The notes beneath the pieces were generated by a model. That model was not told the DNA's origin, searched no databases, and worked only from the letters and a program-made list of their open reading frames with translations. Made by a program: the position numbers and the translations under genes. Shown in pieces: positions 34,219 through 42,548 of a DNA stretch of 64,000 bases. Within the stretch, counting starts at the first letter, position 1. Every line of letters begins with the position of its first letter. This DNA comes from Streptomyces toxytricini (lineage in GTDB: Bacteria > Actinomycetota > Actinomycetes > Streptomycetales > Streptomycetaceae), in contig NZ_BMTY01000004.1 in NCBI RefSeq assembly GCF_014649915.1, positions 61,624 through 125,623 on the forward strand, given 5' to 3'.

Positions 34219-34558
34219 GGCGTGCTCCCTGCGGGCTCTTCCTGAACGGTCGGACGCCTGTCCAACGGCGCCCGGCGGGGCTCGGTCACTGCGCGCACGG
34301 GTGGCACGGCGGCCCGCCCGTCACTGGCTGTAGGGGCCAGCGGCCATTGCCAAGGAGGCCCGCCTCCGGCATGCTCCCTGGGACGCTCTCCAAGTGCTGC
34401 ATGCCCTGTGCAGGACAGGAGTGTCGCCGTACCCTGAGGGGTAAGGGCTTGGGAAGATGCTTCCCGGACAGAGCTCCGTCACCCTGCGTCGTCGATTTCA
34501 CCCAATGCCGCCCCGCCGTCTTGTCCCTTCGCCCGAGGACCTCTTCGCCGAGACACCC
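34219..34558. promoter_or_regulatory. Upstream region of the universal stress protein gene
   Basis: 340 bp without a supported gene. An inverted repeat GGGAAG/CTTCCC with a 3-nt spacer lies at 34451-34465. The open frame continues upstream of the chosen start (possible ATG at 34457 and 34505), but its composition does not look conserved. No clear -10/-35 pair was identified. Confidence 0.35.
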
Positions 34559-35089
34559 ATGGCCGGTCACGAATTCCCCGAACCCGCGGACCGCAAGCGC
34601 AAGCCGCTCGCCGACCACGTGCCGAGCGACGTGCGCGCGGCGGACCAGGCGCGCCACCCCTGCGACCCGGCCTTCCGCCACGGCGTGGTGGTCGGCTTCG
34701 ACGGCTCCACCTCCAGCGAGCGCGCCCTGGCGTACGCGATCGGCATGGCGCGGCGCTCCGGCTCCGGCCTGATCATCGTGCACGTGGCGAACCGGCTTCC
34801 GACCACGGTGTGGGCGGGCTGCGAGCCGCCTGTCTTCGTCGACGTGCCGGACCACCGCACCGAGGTGCTGGGCCTGGAGCTGGCCTGCGCGGACTACCTG
34901 GCAGAGGTGCCGTGGATCCTCGTCGAGCGGGGCGGCGACATCTGCCACGAGCTGGAGGAGGTCGGCCGGGAGTACTCGGCGGACGCCATCGTGGTCGGCT
35001 CGACGCACGGGATCGTGGGCCGGATCTTCGGCTCGGTCGCGGGCCGGCTGGCCAAGCGCGCACAGCGACCGGTTGTTGTCATTCCGTAA
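34559..35089 (+). CDS. Universal stress protein (UspA family)
   Basis: 176 aa from ATG34559 (MAGHEFPEPADRKRK), a start I recognise from streptomycete homologues; the Shine-Dalgarno is poor, and ATG34505 and ATG34457 are alternatives. The Usp fold begins at about 43 with GVVVGFDGSTSSERALAYAI. The ATP-binding signature Gx2Gx9G(S/T) is at the C-terminus: VVGSTHGIVGRIFGSVAGRL followed by AKRAQRPVVVIP. It is a single-domain protein. It is likely induced by stress or stationary phase; position next to adpA is the only context. Confidence 0.88.
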   Translation: MAGHEFPEPADRKRKPLADHVPSDVRAADQARHPCDPAFRHGVVVGFDGSTSSERALAYAIGMARRSGSGLIIVHVANRLPTTVWAGCEPPVFVDVPDHRTEVLGLELACADYLAEVPWILVERGGDICHELEEVGREYSADAIVVGSTHGIVGRIFGSVAGRLAKRAQRPVVVIP

Positions 35090-35185
35090 TCCCGCTGGTG
35101 TCGATTGTGCGGTTGTGCACCCCTGTAAAGGGTAGATAAATGCTGCTGGGACGCAGCAACAACTGCAGATCGAAGGGAGCCCGCC

Positions 35186-35758
35186 GTGGACAACGGTGTC
35201 TCTGCGGGAAGCACGGCCTCCACCTCGACCCTCGGGAACATGGCCCTGGGTCTCACCCTTCTCGCCTTCGGAATCGGACACACCGGCATCGTCGGCGGAG
35301 TGTCCGCGGCCGACTCCGTCTCGCTCGCGACCTACGTCGGCGGCCTCGCCCTGTTCGTCCTCGGACTCCTGGAGTACCGCGGCGGGAACGGCTTCAACGG
35401 CACGGCGTTCGCGGGCCTCGGCGCCTTCTGGTTCACATGGGCCCACGGGGCCGACGGCAAGGTCTCGGCCAACGCCGCCGGCCTGTTCCTGCTCCTCTTC
35501 GCCCTGCTCGCGCTGACCCTCACCCTGGGCGCGCCGGGCGGGCTCTTCGGCCAGGGCGCCTACGCCCTGCTCACCCTCTCCCTCGTCCTCCTCGCCGTGG
35601 GGACGCTCGCCGGCAGCGGCGGTCTGGGCAAGGCCGCCGGCTGGGTGGCCGCCGTCTCCGGGCTGATGGCCTGGTACGGCGCGACGGCGGCGCTCGCCAA
35701 CTGGCCGACCGCACTGGGCCGGGCATCGGGCGGCAGGAGCGCGGCCGCCGCGGGCTGA
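35186..35758 (+). CDS. GPR1/FUN34/YaaH (SatP)-family acetate/succinate transporter
   Basis: 190 aa from GTG35186, with AAGGGAG 6 nt upstream. It has six hydrophobic helices, for example MALGLTLLAFGIGHTGIVGG, TYVGGLALFVLGLLEY and FLLLFALLALTLTLGAPGG. The N-terminal TLGNMALGLTLLAFG corresponds to the NPAPLGL-type signature of the acetate uptake transporter family, and FAGLGAFWFTWA to the second conserved block. It probably imports acetate or related short acids by proton coupling. A possible -10 TAGATA lies at 35133-35138. It ends in a bidirectional hairpin shared with glmS. Confidence 0.85.
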   Translation: MDNGVSAGSTASTSTLGNMALGLTLLAFGIGHTGIVGGVSAADSVSLATYVGGLALFVLGLLEYRGGNGFNGTAFAGLGAFWFTWAHGADGKVSANAAGLFLLLFALLALTLTLGAPGGLFGQGAYALLTLSLVLLAVGTLAGSGGLGKAAGWVAAVSGLMAWYGATAALANWPTALGRASGGRSAAAAG

Positions 35759-35816
35759 CCCGCTCGGCGCCGTCCCGCCAGGCGGCGCCGCACGGGAAGG
35801 CGGCGCGGAACGCGCG

Positions 35817-35848
35817 AACGGCCCCCGGTCTTCGGACCGGGGGCCGTT
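35817..35848. terminator. Bidirectional terminator with UUCG tetraloop between yaaH and glmS
   Basis: A perfect 14-bp stem, AACGGCCCCCGGTC (35817-35830) with GACCGGGGGCCGTT (35835-35848), is closed by TTCG, an exceptionally stable tetraloop. It lies between convergent genes. Confidence 0.9.
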
Positions 35849-35901
35849 CGGCGGTTGCGGCGCGCCTCGGCGCGTTTCGGCGGTGCGGCCGCCGGCCGCC
35901 G

Positions 35902-37719
35902 CTACTCGACGGTGACGGACTTCGCCAGGTTGCGCGGCTTGTCGATGTCGCGGCCCAGGGCCAGGGCGGTGTGGTAGGCCAGCAGCTGGAGCGGGATGCC
36001 CATCAGGATCGGGTCCAGCTCGTCCTCGTTCTTCGGGACGATGATGGTGTGGTCGGCCTTCTCCTGCTCGCGGTGCGCGACGGCGAGGATGCGGCCGCTG
36101 CGGGCCTTGATCTCCTCCAGGGCGGCGCGGTTCTTCTCCAGCAGGTCGTCGTCGGGGACGATCGCGACCGTCGGCATCGCCGGCTCGATCAGGGCGAGCG
36201 GGCCGTGCTTGAGCTCGGAGGCCGGGTAGGCCTCGGCGTGGATGTAGGAGATCTCCTTGAGCTTCAGGGAGGCCTCCAGCGCGACCGGGTAGCCGCGGAC
36301 GCGGCCGATGAACATCATCGACTTGGCGTCGGCGTACTGGGCGGCCAGCTCCTTGATGTCCTCCTCGCCCTTGAGGATCTCCTCGATCTGGGCGGGCAGG
36401 CGGCGCAGGCCCTCGATGATCCGCTTGCCGTCGGTGACGGACAGGTCGCGGATGCGGCCGAGGTGCACGGCGAGCAGCGCGAACGCCACGACCGTGTTGG
36501 TGAAGCACTTGGTGGAGACGACGCAGACCTCGGGGCCGGCGTGCACGTACACGCCGCCGTCGGCCTCGCGGGCGATGGCGGAGCCCACCACGTTGACGAC
36601 GCCGAGGACGCGCGCGCCCTTGCGCTTGAGCTCCTGGACGGCGGCCAGCACGTCGTACGTCTCGCCGGACTGGGAGACGGCGATGTAGAGGGTGTCGGGG
36701 TCCACGACCGGGTTGCGGTAGCGGAACTCGGAGGCCGGCTCCGCGTCCGCGGGGATGCGCGCCATGCCCTCGATGAGGCTCGCGCCGATCATGCCGGCGT
36801 GGTACGAGGTGCCGCACCCGAGGATCTTGACGCGGCGGATGCCGCGGGCCTCGCGCGGGTCGAGGTTCAGGCCGCCGAGGTGCACGGTGGAGAAGCGGTC
36901 GTCGATGCGGCCGCGCAGGACGCGGTCGACCGCGTCGGGCTGCTCGCTGATCTCCTTGTGCATGTAGGTGTCGTGGCCGCCCATGTCGTAGGAGGCGGCC
37001 TCCCACTCGACGGTCTCCGGGGTGGCGGTGGTGGTCGCGCCGGAGGTCGTGTAGGTGCGGAAGTCGTCGGCCTTCAGGGTGGCCATCTCGCCGTCGTCGA
37101 GGGTGACGACCTGGCGGGTGTGGGCGACGAGCGCGGCGACGTCGGAGGCGACGAACATCTCCTTCTCGCCGATGCCGAGGACGACCGGCGAGCCGTTGCG
37201 GGCGACGACGATGCGGTCGGCGAAGTCGGCGTGCATCACGGCGATGCCGTAGGTGCCCTCGATCGCCTTGACGGCCTCGCGGACCTTCTCCTCCAGGGTC
37301 TCGGCCTGGGAGCGGGCGATCAGGTGGACGATGACCTCGGTGTCGGTCTCCGAGACGAAGACCACGCCCTCGGACTCCAGCTTGGCGCGGAGCTCCGCGG
37401 CGTTGTCGACGATGCCGTTGTGGACGACGGCGACCTTGTTCTCCGCGTCCAGGTGCGGGTGGGAGTTGATGTCGCTCGGGGCGCCGTGGGTGGCCCAGCG
37501 GGTGTGCGCGATGCCGGTGGTGCCGGCGAAGCGCTTGGGGACCCGGGTCTCCAGCTCACGGACGCGGCCCTTGGCCTTGACGACCTTGAGCGCCGTGGAC
37601 TTCGGGCTGTTGACGACGATGCCCGCCGAGTCGTACCCGCGGTACTCCAGGCGCTGGAGCCCCTCCAGCAGCAGCGGCGCCACGTCGCGCTTGCCGATGT
37701 ATCCCACGATTCCGCACAT
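35902..37719 (-). CDS. glmS: Glutamine-fructose-6-phosphate aminotransferase (glucosamine-6-phosphate synthase)
   Basis: 605 aa, full length. The N-terminal glutaminase (Ntn) domain starts at Cys2 in MCGIVGYIG. Two SIS domains contain LGCGTSYHAGMIGASLIEGM and SQSGETYDVLAA. The C-terminus ends ...LAKSVTVE as in the family. It makes glucosamine-6-phosphate for peptidoglycan and is the step linking GlcNAc metabolism to the wall. By synteny with S. coelicolor this is the glmS2 copy. AGGAGGGG lies before the ATG. It is preceded by a 91-aa gene on the same strand, and the pair has a dre-like box upstream (38122-38133). Confidence 0.95.
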   Translation of the reverse strand: MCGIVGYIGKRDVAPLLLEGLQRLEYRGYDSAGIVVNSPKSTALKVVKAKGRVRELETRVPKRFAGTTGIAHTRWATHGAPSDINSHPHLDAENKVAVVHNGIVDNAAELRAKLESEGVVFVSETDTEVIVHLIARSQAETLEEKVREAVKAIEGTYGIAVMHADFADRIVVARNGSPVVLGIGEKEMFVASDVAALVAHTRQVVTLDDGEMATLKADDFRTYTTSGATTTATPETVEWEAASYDMGGHDTYMHKEISEQPDAVDRVLRGRIDDRFSTVHLGGLNLDPREARGIRRVKILGCGTSYHAGMIGASLIEGMARIPADAEPASEFRYRNPVVDPDTLYIAVSQSGETYDVLAAVQELKRKGARVLGVVNVVGSAIAREADGGVYVHAGPEVCVVSTKCFTNTVVAFALLAVHLGRIRDLSVTDGKRIIEGLRRLPAQIEEILKGEEDIKELAAQYADAKSMMFIGRVRGYPVALEASLKLKEISYIHAEAYPASELKHGPLALIEPAMPTVAIVPDDDLLEKNRAALEEIKARSGRILAVAHREQEKADHTIIVPKNEDELDPILMGIPLQLLAYHTALALGRDIDKPRNLAKSVTVE

Positions 37720-37745
37720 GAAGTACTGCCCCTCCTGAGGTTCGG

Positions 37746-37770
37746 ATTGCCCGTGCCGTGCCGTGCCGTG
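37746..37770. repeat. Short CCGTG tandem repeat between the 91-aa gene and glmS
   Basis: About four copies of a 5-bp CCGTG unit occur in the 60-bp spacer upstream of glmS. It is probably neutral. Confidence 0.5.
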
Positions 37771-37779
37771 CTGCGGCGC

Positions 37780-38055
37780 TCAGCCGTAGACGATGCGCCG
37801 CAGCTGCCGCAGCGACAGCTCCGGCGGCGCCACGGCGCGGTGCGGCAGCTCGGCCGCGATCCGTTCGAAGATCTCGGCGTTGACCGCCCCGCCGGCCTGG
37901 AGTTCGCGGTGCCTGCGGCGGACGAACTCCTCGGTCGTCTCGTCGAAGTACGCGAGCACGTCAAGTACCACCCGTGCGGCCTCCCCGCGCTGGAGCGAGG
38001 TGCTGCGTACCAGGTGGTCGACGAGGTCGTCGTACGACGGGCGGCGGTCGAGCAC
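37780..38055 (-). CDS. Small conserved helical protein upstream of glmS
   Basis: 91 aa from GTG38055. It is all-helical and charged: DDLVDHLVRSTSLQRGEAAR, VLDVLAYFDETTEEFVRRRH and LSLRQLRRIVYG. No Shine-Dalgarno is seen. A promoter TTGCGT-17-CAATAT (38090-38085 and 38067-38062 on the minus strand) would start the RNA at or near the GTG, implying a leaderless mRNA. It lies 60 bp upstream of glmS on the same strand, so probably an operon. It is conserved in streptomycetes in this place as far as I recall; function unknown. Confidence 0.75.
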   Translation of the reverse strand: MLDRRPSYDDLVDHLVRSTSLQRGEAARVVLDVLAYFDETTEEFVRRRHRELQAGGAVNAEIFERIAAELPHRAVAPPELSLRQLRRIVYG

Positions 38056-38091
38056 TCGTAGATATTGACGGGAGAAGTGCAGGAACGCAAA

Positions 38092-38117
38092 GATCCTGCC
38101 CGAAACCGGGCAGGATC
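38092..38117 (-). terminator. Intrinsic terminator after the DUF4429 gene
   Basis: An 11-bp perfect stem (38092-38102 with 38107-38117) with a 4-nt loop. Read on the minus strand it is followed by CTTTGCG. It lies 46 bp past the DUF4429 stop and overlaps the -35 zone of the 91-aa gene promoter. Confidence 0.8.
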
Positions 38118-38118
38118 A

Positions 38119-38136
38119 CGCTGGTCTGGACCAGCG
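38119..38136. promoter_or_regulatory. dre-like palindrome upstream of the orf91-glmS unit
   Basis: CGCTGGTC-TG-GACCAGCG is an 18-bp palindrome. Its core TGGTCTGGACCA (38122-38133) differs at one position from the dre core TGGTCTAGACCA. It lies about 30 bp upstream of the -35 of the leaderless promoter for the 91-aa gene and glmS. Regulation of glucosamine-6-phosphate synthesis by DasR, whose ligand is that compound, would be a feedback loop; this is inferred. Confidence 0.7.
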
Positions 38137-38163
38137 GAATGCGTCGATCCGCTAAGGAAGCGG

Positions 38164-39060
38164 TCAGAAACGCCGCAAAACGGCCTGCTTGGCCGCGGTG
38201 AACTCGTCCGCCGTGAGGATCCCCGACTGGTGCAGATCGCCCAGCTCGCGCAGCCGGCGCAGCAGCGCGTCGTGGTCCTCCGGCCCCGAAGGCTCCGGCG
38301 CCCCCGCCGCGAGTTCCGGCGCGGCCGCCGCGGCCGCCGCCGGGACCGGCTCGGGCACGGCCGCCGGGTGCGGCATCCGCACCGCCACGGCTGCCGCGAC
38401 CAGCGCCATCAGCGGGTCCTTCCGGAAACCGAACAGCTCCACCGTGTACGGGTCGTACTTCGGCGCGGGCGCCGGCGGGGCCCCGGCCAGCGTGAACCGG
38501 ATCCACCCGTTGTCCAGGCCCTTGGACGGCGACCACTCCACCCCGCGCAGGTCCGCCACCCGGAACTCCCGCGGGCCCCCGGAGCTCTTCGCCTCCTCCG
38601 TCGTCCAGTTCCAGTCCAGGCCCACCCGGTCGCCGTCGAAGGCGACCGTCCCGTCGCCCGCCGCCACCGTGATCGGCACCGCCGGCCCCGGCAGCAGGTA
38701 CGCCTCCACCGGGCCCGACTCCACCTGCTCCAGCAGCAGCGCGTTGCGCACCTCGTCCACGAAGTACTCGGCCACGCCCGACCGGTCCGAATCCACCGCC
38801 AGCCGGTACGGGTCCGAGGACTCCGGCAGCCGCCCCCCGGTCACCTGGAGCAGCGGGCACGCCCCGTCACGCAGGCGGAGCCTGAGCCGTCCGGCCTTGC
38901 GGCCCGGCTCGAAGCTGATCCCGGCGATGGCGCGCAGCGGCACGACCACCTCGCCGAGGCTCTGGCGCAGCAGGCCCACCCCCTTGTCCCGCCCGGGCAC
39001 GATCCGCACCGCGTCCCCGTCGAAGCCCCACGTACCGTCCTTCTGGATGATTTCCGCCAT
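38164..39060 (-). CDS. DUF4429 protein with C-terminal SHOCT domain
   Basis: 298 aa from ATG39060. Two DUF4429 units begin MAEIIQKDGTWGFDGDAVRI and VPITVAAGDGTVAFDGDRVG; each carries a beta-rich PH-like pattern. An Ala/Pro linker of about 35 residues leads to a C-terminal SHOCT motif (LLRRLRELGDLHQSGILTAD, EFTAAKQAVLRRF), a short oligomerisation element. It is soluble; the role is unknown. Divergent from the hexosaminidase, with only 51 bp between starts. Confidence 0.85.
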   Translation of the reverse strand: MAEIIQKDGTWGFDGDAVRIVPGRDKGVGLLRQSLGEVVVPLRAIAGISFEPGRKAGRLRLRLRDGACPLLQVTGGRLPESSDPYRLAVDSDRSGVAEYFVDEVRNALLLEQVESGPVEAYLLPGPAVPITVAAGDGTVAFDGDRVGLDWNWTTEEAKSSGGPREFRVADLRGVEWSPSKGLDNGWIRFTLAGAPPAPAPKYDPYTVELFGFRKDPLMALVAAAVAVRMPHPAAVPEPVPAAAAAAAPELAAGAPEPSGPEDHDALLRRLRELGDLHQSGILTADEFTAAKQAVLRRF

Positions 39061-39094
39061 CCTGCGATTCTCGCACCGCCCCTCGCACGCGAGT

Positions 39095-39111
39095 TGGCCT
39101 ATACCTGGGCC
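39095..39111 (+). promoter_or_regulatory. Probable leaderless promoter of the hexosaminidase gene with a weak dre-like match
   Basis: No Shine-Dalgarno precedes ATG39112. A -10-like TATACC (39100-39105) ends 6 nt before the ATG, so transcription probably starts at the start codon. TGGCCTATACCT (39095-39106) matches 9 of 12 dre core positions and would cover the -10. No good -35 was found. Both points are moderate inferences. Confidence 0.45.
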
Positions 39112-40698
39112 ATGAGAGTCCTGCGACGCACGCTCGGCACCCTCCTCCTCCTGGCCTCGGTCGCCTCCTGCGCCACCGCCCGCGGCGACGACGCGAAACC
39201 GGGCGGCCCCCGGCCCGCCGCCCCCGCCGGCTTCGGACAGCTCCTGCCCGCCCCGGCCTCCGTCCGGGCGTCGGGATCCGGCCACGTGCTCGGCCCGGGC
39301 ACGGTCATCCGGACCGGCCGCACCGGCGACGCGGAAGTCCGCCGGGTCGGCGAAATCCTCGCCGGGCAGCTCCGCGGCCCCACCGGGCTGCCGCTGCCCG
39401 TCGTGGACGCCCCCGGGGGCGGCGGGATCGAGCTGCGGCTCGACGCCGCCGCCCCGGACCTCGGCGACGAGGGCTACCGGCTGGAGTCCGGCCCGCGCGC
39501 CGTCACCCTCACCGCCCGCACCCCGGCCGGCCTCTTCCACGCCGGGCAGACGCTGCGCCAGCTGCTGCCCACCGCGGGCGCCGGCACCATCCCCGGCGGC
39601 ACGGTCACCGACGCGCCCCGGTTCGCCTACCGCGGGGCGATGCTCGACATCGCCCGGCACTTCTTCACCACGGAGCAGGTCAAGCGGTACGTCGACCAGC
39701 TCGCCCAGTACAAGGTGAACGCCCTCCACCTGCACCTCACCGACGACCAGGGCTGGCGGATCGCCATCGACTCCTGGCCGCGGCTCGCCGAGTACGGCGG
39801 CGGCAGCGAGGTCGGCGGCGGGCCCGGCGGGTACTGGACGAAGGACGAGTACCGCGACCTGGTGCGGTACGCGGCCGAGCGGTACGTGGAGGTCGTCCCG
39901 GAGATCGACATGCCGGGGCACGTGAACGCCGCGCTCGCCTCCTACGCGGAGCTGAACTGCGACGGGAAGGCGCCCCCGCGCTACACCGGCACCAGGGTCG
40001 GCTTCAGCTCGCTGTGCACCGGGATCGAGCGGACCTACGACTTCGTCGAGGACGTCCTCGCCGAGGTGGCCGCCCTCACCCCCGGCCGCTACCTGCACAT
40101 CGGCGGCGACGAGGCGTCCGCCACCCCGGCCGCGGACTACGCGGAGTTCATGGACCGGGCGCAGCAGGCGGTCGCCCGGCACGGCAAGACGGTGGTGGCC
40201 TGGCACCAGCTGGCCGGGGCGCGGCCGGCGCCGGGGGCGGTGCTCCAGTACTGGGGCCACGACAGGACCGGCGCGGCGGAGAAGGAGCGGGTCGCGGCCG
40301 CCGGGAAGGCGGGGCACCCGGTGATCCTGTCACCGGCCGACCGGCTCTACCTCGACATGAAGTACGACGCGGCGACGAAGCCGGGCCTGTCCTGGGCGGG
40401 CTACGTGCCGGTGCGCCGGGCGTACGAGTGGGACCCCGGGGCGTATCTGGCCGGGCTGCCGGCCGGGGCGGTGCTGGGGGTCGAGGCGCCGCTGTGGACG
40501 GAGACCGTCGCGACCCGCGAGGACCTGGAGTACATGGCGTTCCCGCGGGTGCTGGGCCTCGCCGAGCTCGGCTGGAGCCAGGGGCCGCCCGACTGGGCGG
40601 AGTACGGGCCGCGGCTGGCCACGCAGGCGCCGCGGATGGAGGCGCAGGGCATCGGCTACCACCGGGCGCCGGACGTGCCCTGGCAGACACGGCGGTAG
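39112..40698 (+). CDS. GH20 beta-N-acetylhexosaminidase, lipoprotein
   Basis: A 528-aa exported enzyme. The signal peptide ends in a lipobox, LASVASC (Cys about 21), predicting lipid anchoring. A GH20b-like N-terminal domain (about 40-165) includes ELRLDAAAPDLGDEGYRLES. The catalytic barrel (from about 170) has RGAMLDIARHFF, HLHLTDDQGWRI, EIDMPGHVNAAL and the acid/base pair in YLHIGGDEAS. It cleaves GlcNAc from chito-oligosaccharides and so completes the chitin pathway of the window. By synteny it matches the SCO2786-type enzyme of S. coelicolor. A hairpin separates it from the convergent desD. Confidence 0.93.
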   Translation: MRVLRRTLGTLLLLASVASCATARGDDAKPGGPRPAAPAGFGQLLPAPASVRASGSGHVLGPGTVIRTGRTGDAEVRRVGEILAGQLRGPTGLPLPVVDAPGGGGIELRLDAAAPDLGDEGYRLESGPRAVTLTARTPAGLFHAGQTLRQLLPTAGAGTIPGGTVTDAPRFAYRGAMLDIARHFFTTEQVKRYVDQLAQYKVNALHLHLTDDQGWRIAIDSWPRLAEYGGGSEVGGGPGGYWTKDEYRDLVRYAAERYVEVVPEIDMPGHVNAALASYAELNCDGKAPPRYTGTRVGFSSLCTGIERTYDFVEDVLAEVAALTPGRYLHIGGDEASATPAADYAEFMDRAQQAVARHGKTVVAWHQLAGARPAPGAVLQYWGHDRTGAAEKERVAAAGKAGHPVILSPADRLYLDMKYDAATKPGLSWAGYVPVRRAYEWDPGAYLAGLPAGAVLGVEAPLWTETVATREDLEYMAFPRVLGLAELGWSQGPPDWAEYGPRLATQAPRMEAQGIGYHRAPDVPWQTRR

Positions 40699-40714
40699 AG
40701 GGGGCGGCGGAGGA

Positions 40715-40756
40715 GCGGGCCGGTGTGCGAGGGACCGTCGTCGCACACCGGCCCGC
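40715..40756. terminator. Bidirectional terminator between hexosaminidase and desD
   Basis: A perfect 16-bp stem (40715-40730 with 40741-40756) and a 10-nt loop between convergent genes. Confidence 0.88.
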
Positions 40757-40763
40757 CCCGTGC

Positions 40764-42548
40764 CTACCGCCGCGCGAAGGGCGCGACGGGGTTCTGCAGG
40801 GTGCCGACCAGCTGGAGCGCGGCCGACGGGTCGGTCAGGTCGACCATCTGCCTGTTGTTGCGCAGCTGGAGCCGGTTCAGGCAGGACAGCTGGAACTCCG
40901 GGGCGAAGAGGTCGTACTGCTCGAAGCGCTCGGCGAGCTGCGGCATCGACTCCTGGTAGGCGTGGCCGCAGTCCGCGACGGCCTTCCAGAAGGTGTCCTC
41001 GTCGCAGACTCCCTCGGTCGCGAGGATCGAGCCCAGGAAGCGGAAGAAGCAGTCGAAGACGTCCGTGAAGATCGACAGCAGCTTCATGTCCTCGGGGACG
41101 TCCGCCCGGATCCGCTCGACCGCCGGCGGCAGGACCGCGTCCGGGTCCATGACGACGATCTCCTCGGCGATGTCCTTGAAGATCGCCCGCTTCACCACGC
41201 CGCCCTCGATGACGAGGATGGTGTTCTCGCCGTGCGGCATGTACGCGAGGTCGTACTGGTAGAAGCAGTGCAGCAGCGGCACCAGGTAGGCGCGCAGGTA
41301 GTGGCGCAGCCACTCGGCCGGGGAGAGCCCCGACTCCTCGATCAGCGCGGCGGCGAAGGACCGCCCGTCGGCGTCCACGTGCAGCAGCGAGGCCATCGTG
41401 GCCAGCCGCTCGCCCTCCTTCAGGGAGCCCACCGGCGACTCGCGCCACAGCGCGGCCAGCATCTTCCGGTACGGCGAGTACCGGTCCGTGGCCCGCTCGT
41501 ACTGGCGGTGGTGGTAGCCGATCGCCGCCCGCTCGCGGATGATCGAGAAGTCGACGGACTGCAGCACCTCGTCGTTCTCGATGAGGCGGTGCAGCCAGTC
41601 GTTGATGGCCGGGGTGGCCTCCATGTACGCCGCGGACAGGCCGCGCATGAAGCCCATGTTCAGCACCGAGATCGCCGTCTTGACGTAGTGCTTCTCGGGG
41701 GCGCTCGTGTTGAAGAAGGTGCGGATGGACTGCTGCGCCAGGTAGGCGTCCTCGCCCTCGCCGAGCAGCACCAGGCGGCGGTTGGCGATCTCCGCGGCGA
41801 AGGTGACGGTCGTCTTGTTCCACCACTGCCAGGGGTGGATCGGCAGCAGGTGGTAGTCCGCCAGGTCCAGGCCGAGCGCGGCCATCTTCGCCTCGAACCC
41901 GGCGATGGCCGCCTCGCCCAGCTCGGCGCGCATGAAGGAGTCGTGGTCCAGGCCGGCGCCGGCCGTGAAGGTGGAGACGTCCTTGCGCGCGGCCACCCAC
42001 ACCAGGTGGACGGGGCTCGCCGCCTCCGGCGCGTACGAGCGGAACTCGTGCACGCCGAAGCCGAGGCGGCCGTTGTTGGCGACGAAGCAGGGGTGGCCCT
42101 CCGTCATGCCCGTCTCGATGTCCTGGAACGAGGACTTCGCGAGGACCGCGGCCGGCACCTGCGGCTTGGTGTACTTGAAGCCCGTGCCCGCCAGGGTGGA
42201 GGAGATCTCCTCCAGGTAGACGGGCAGGACCTCGTCGCTCAGGCCGAGCGCCCCGCGCATCTCGATGTGGAAGTCGAGGGCGTCCGGCTCGGCCTCGGCG
42301 CCGTCCTTCAGGCGGACGATGGAGGCCTCGTCCACGACCCAGTGGTCCAGGGCGTGCCGGACGGCGCGGAAGCGGTACTCCACCGTGCCGTCGTCGCTGA
42401 GGACCCGGTAGCCGGAGCCGTCCTCCAGGGGCCGCGGGGCCAGCAGGCGCTCGTGGGAGAACTCCGCGAGGGCCTTGCGGACCAGGGCGCGGTTGGCGCG
42501 GGCCCACAGCTCGGGGGAGAGGTGGGAGATCGCGTCGGAGAGGCTCAT
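40764..42548 (-). CDS. desD: Desferrioxamine synthetase DesD (NIS synthetase)
   Basis: A 594-aa NRPS-independent siderophore synthetase of the IucA/IucC type. It ATP-activates and joins N-hydroxy-N-succinyl-cadaverine units and cyclises them to desferrioxamine E. Family motifs are GHPCFVANNGRLGFGVHEFR, HLLPIHPWQWWNKT, KTAISVLNMGFMRG and YMPHGENTILVIEGGVVKR. The ATG overlaps the desC stop as ATGA, with GGGAG 7 nt before it. It is the last gene of desABCD. Confidence 0.96.
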   Translation of the reverse strand: MSLSDAISHLSPELWARANRALVRKALAEFSHERLLAPRPLEDGSGYRVLSDDGTVEYRFRAVRHALDHWVVDEASIVRLKDGAEAEPDALDFHIEMRGALGLSDEVLPVYLEEISSTLAGTGFKYTKPQVPAAVLAKSSFQDIETGMTEGHPCFVANNGRLGFGVHEFRSYAPEAASPVHLVWVAARKDVSTFTAGAGLDHDSFMRAELGEAAIAGFEAKMAALGLDLADYHLLPIHPWQWWNKTTVTFAAEIANRRLVLLGEGEDAYLAQQSIRTFFNTSAPEKHYVKTAISVLNMGFMRGLSAAYMEATPAINDWLHRLIENDEVLQSVDFSIIRERAAIGYHHRQYERATDRYSPYRKMLAALWRESPVGSLKEGERLATMASLLHVDADGRSFAAALIEESGLSPAEWLRHYLRAYLVPLLHCFYQYDLAYMPHGENTILVIEGGVVKRAIFKDIAEEIVVMDPDAVLPPAVERIRADVPEDMKLLSIFTDVFDCFFRFLGSILATEGVCDEDTFWKAVADCGHAYQESMPQLAERFEQYDLFAPEFQLSCLNRLQLRNNRQMVDLTDPSAALQLVGTLQNPVAPFARR

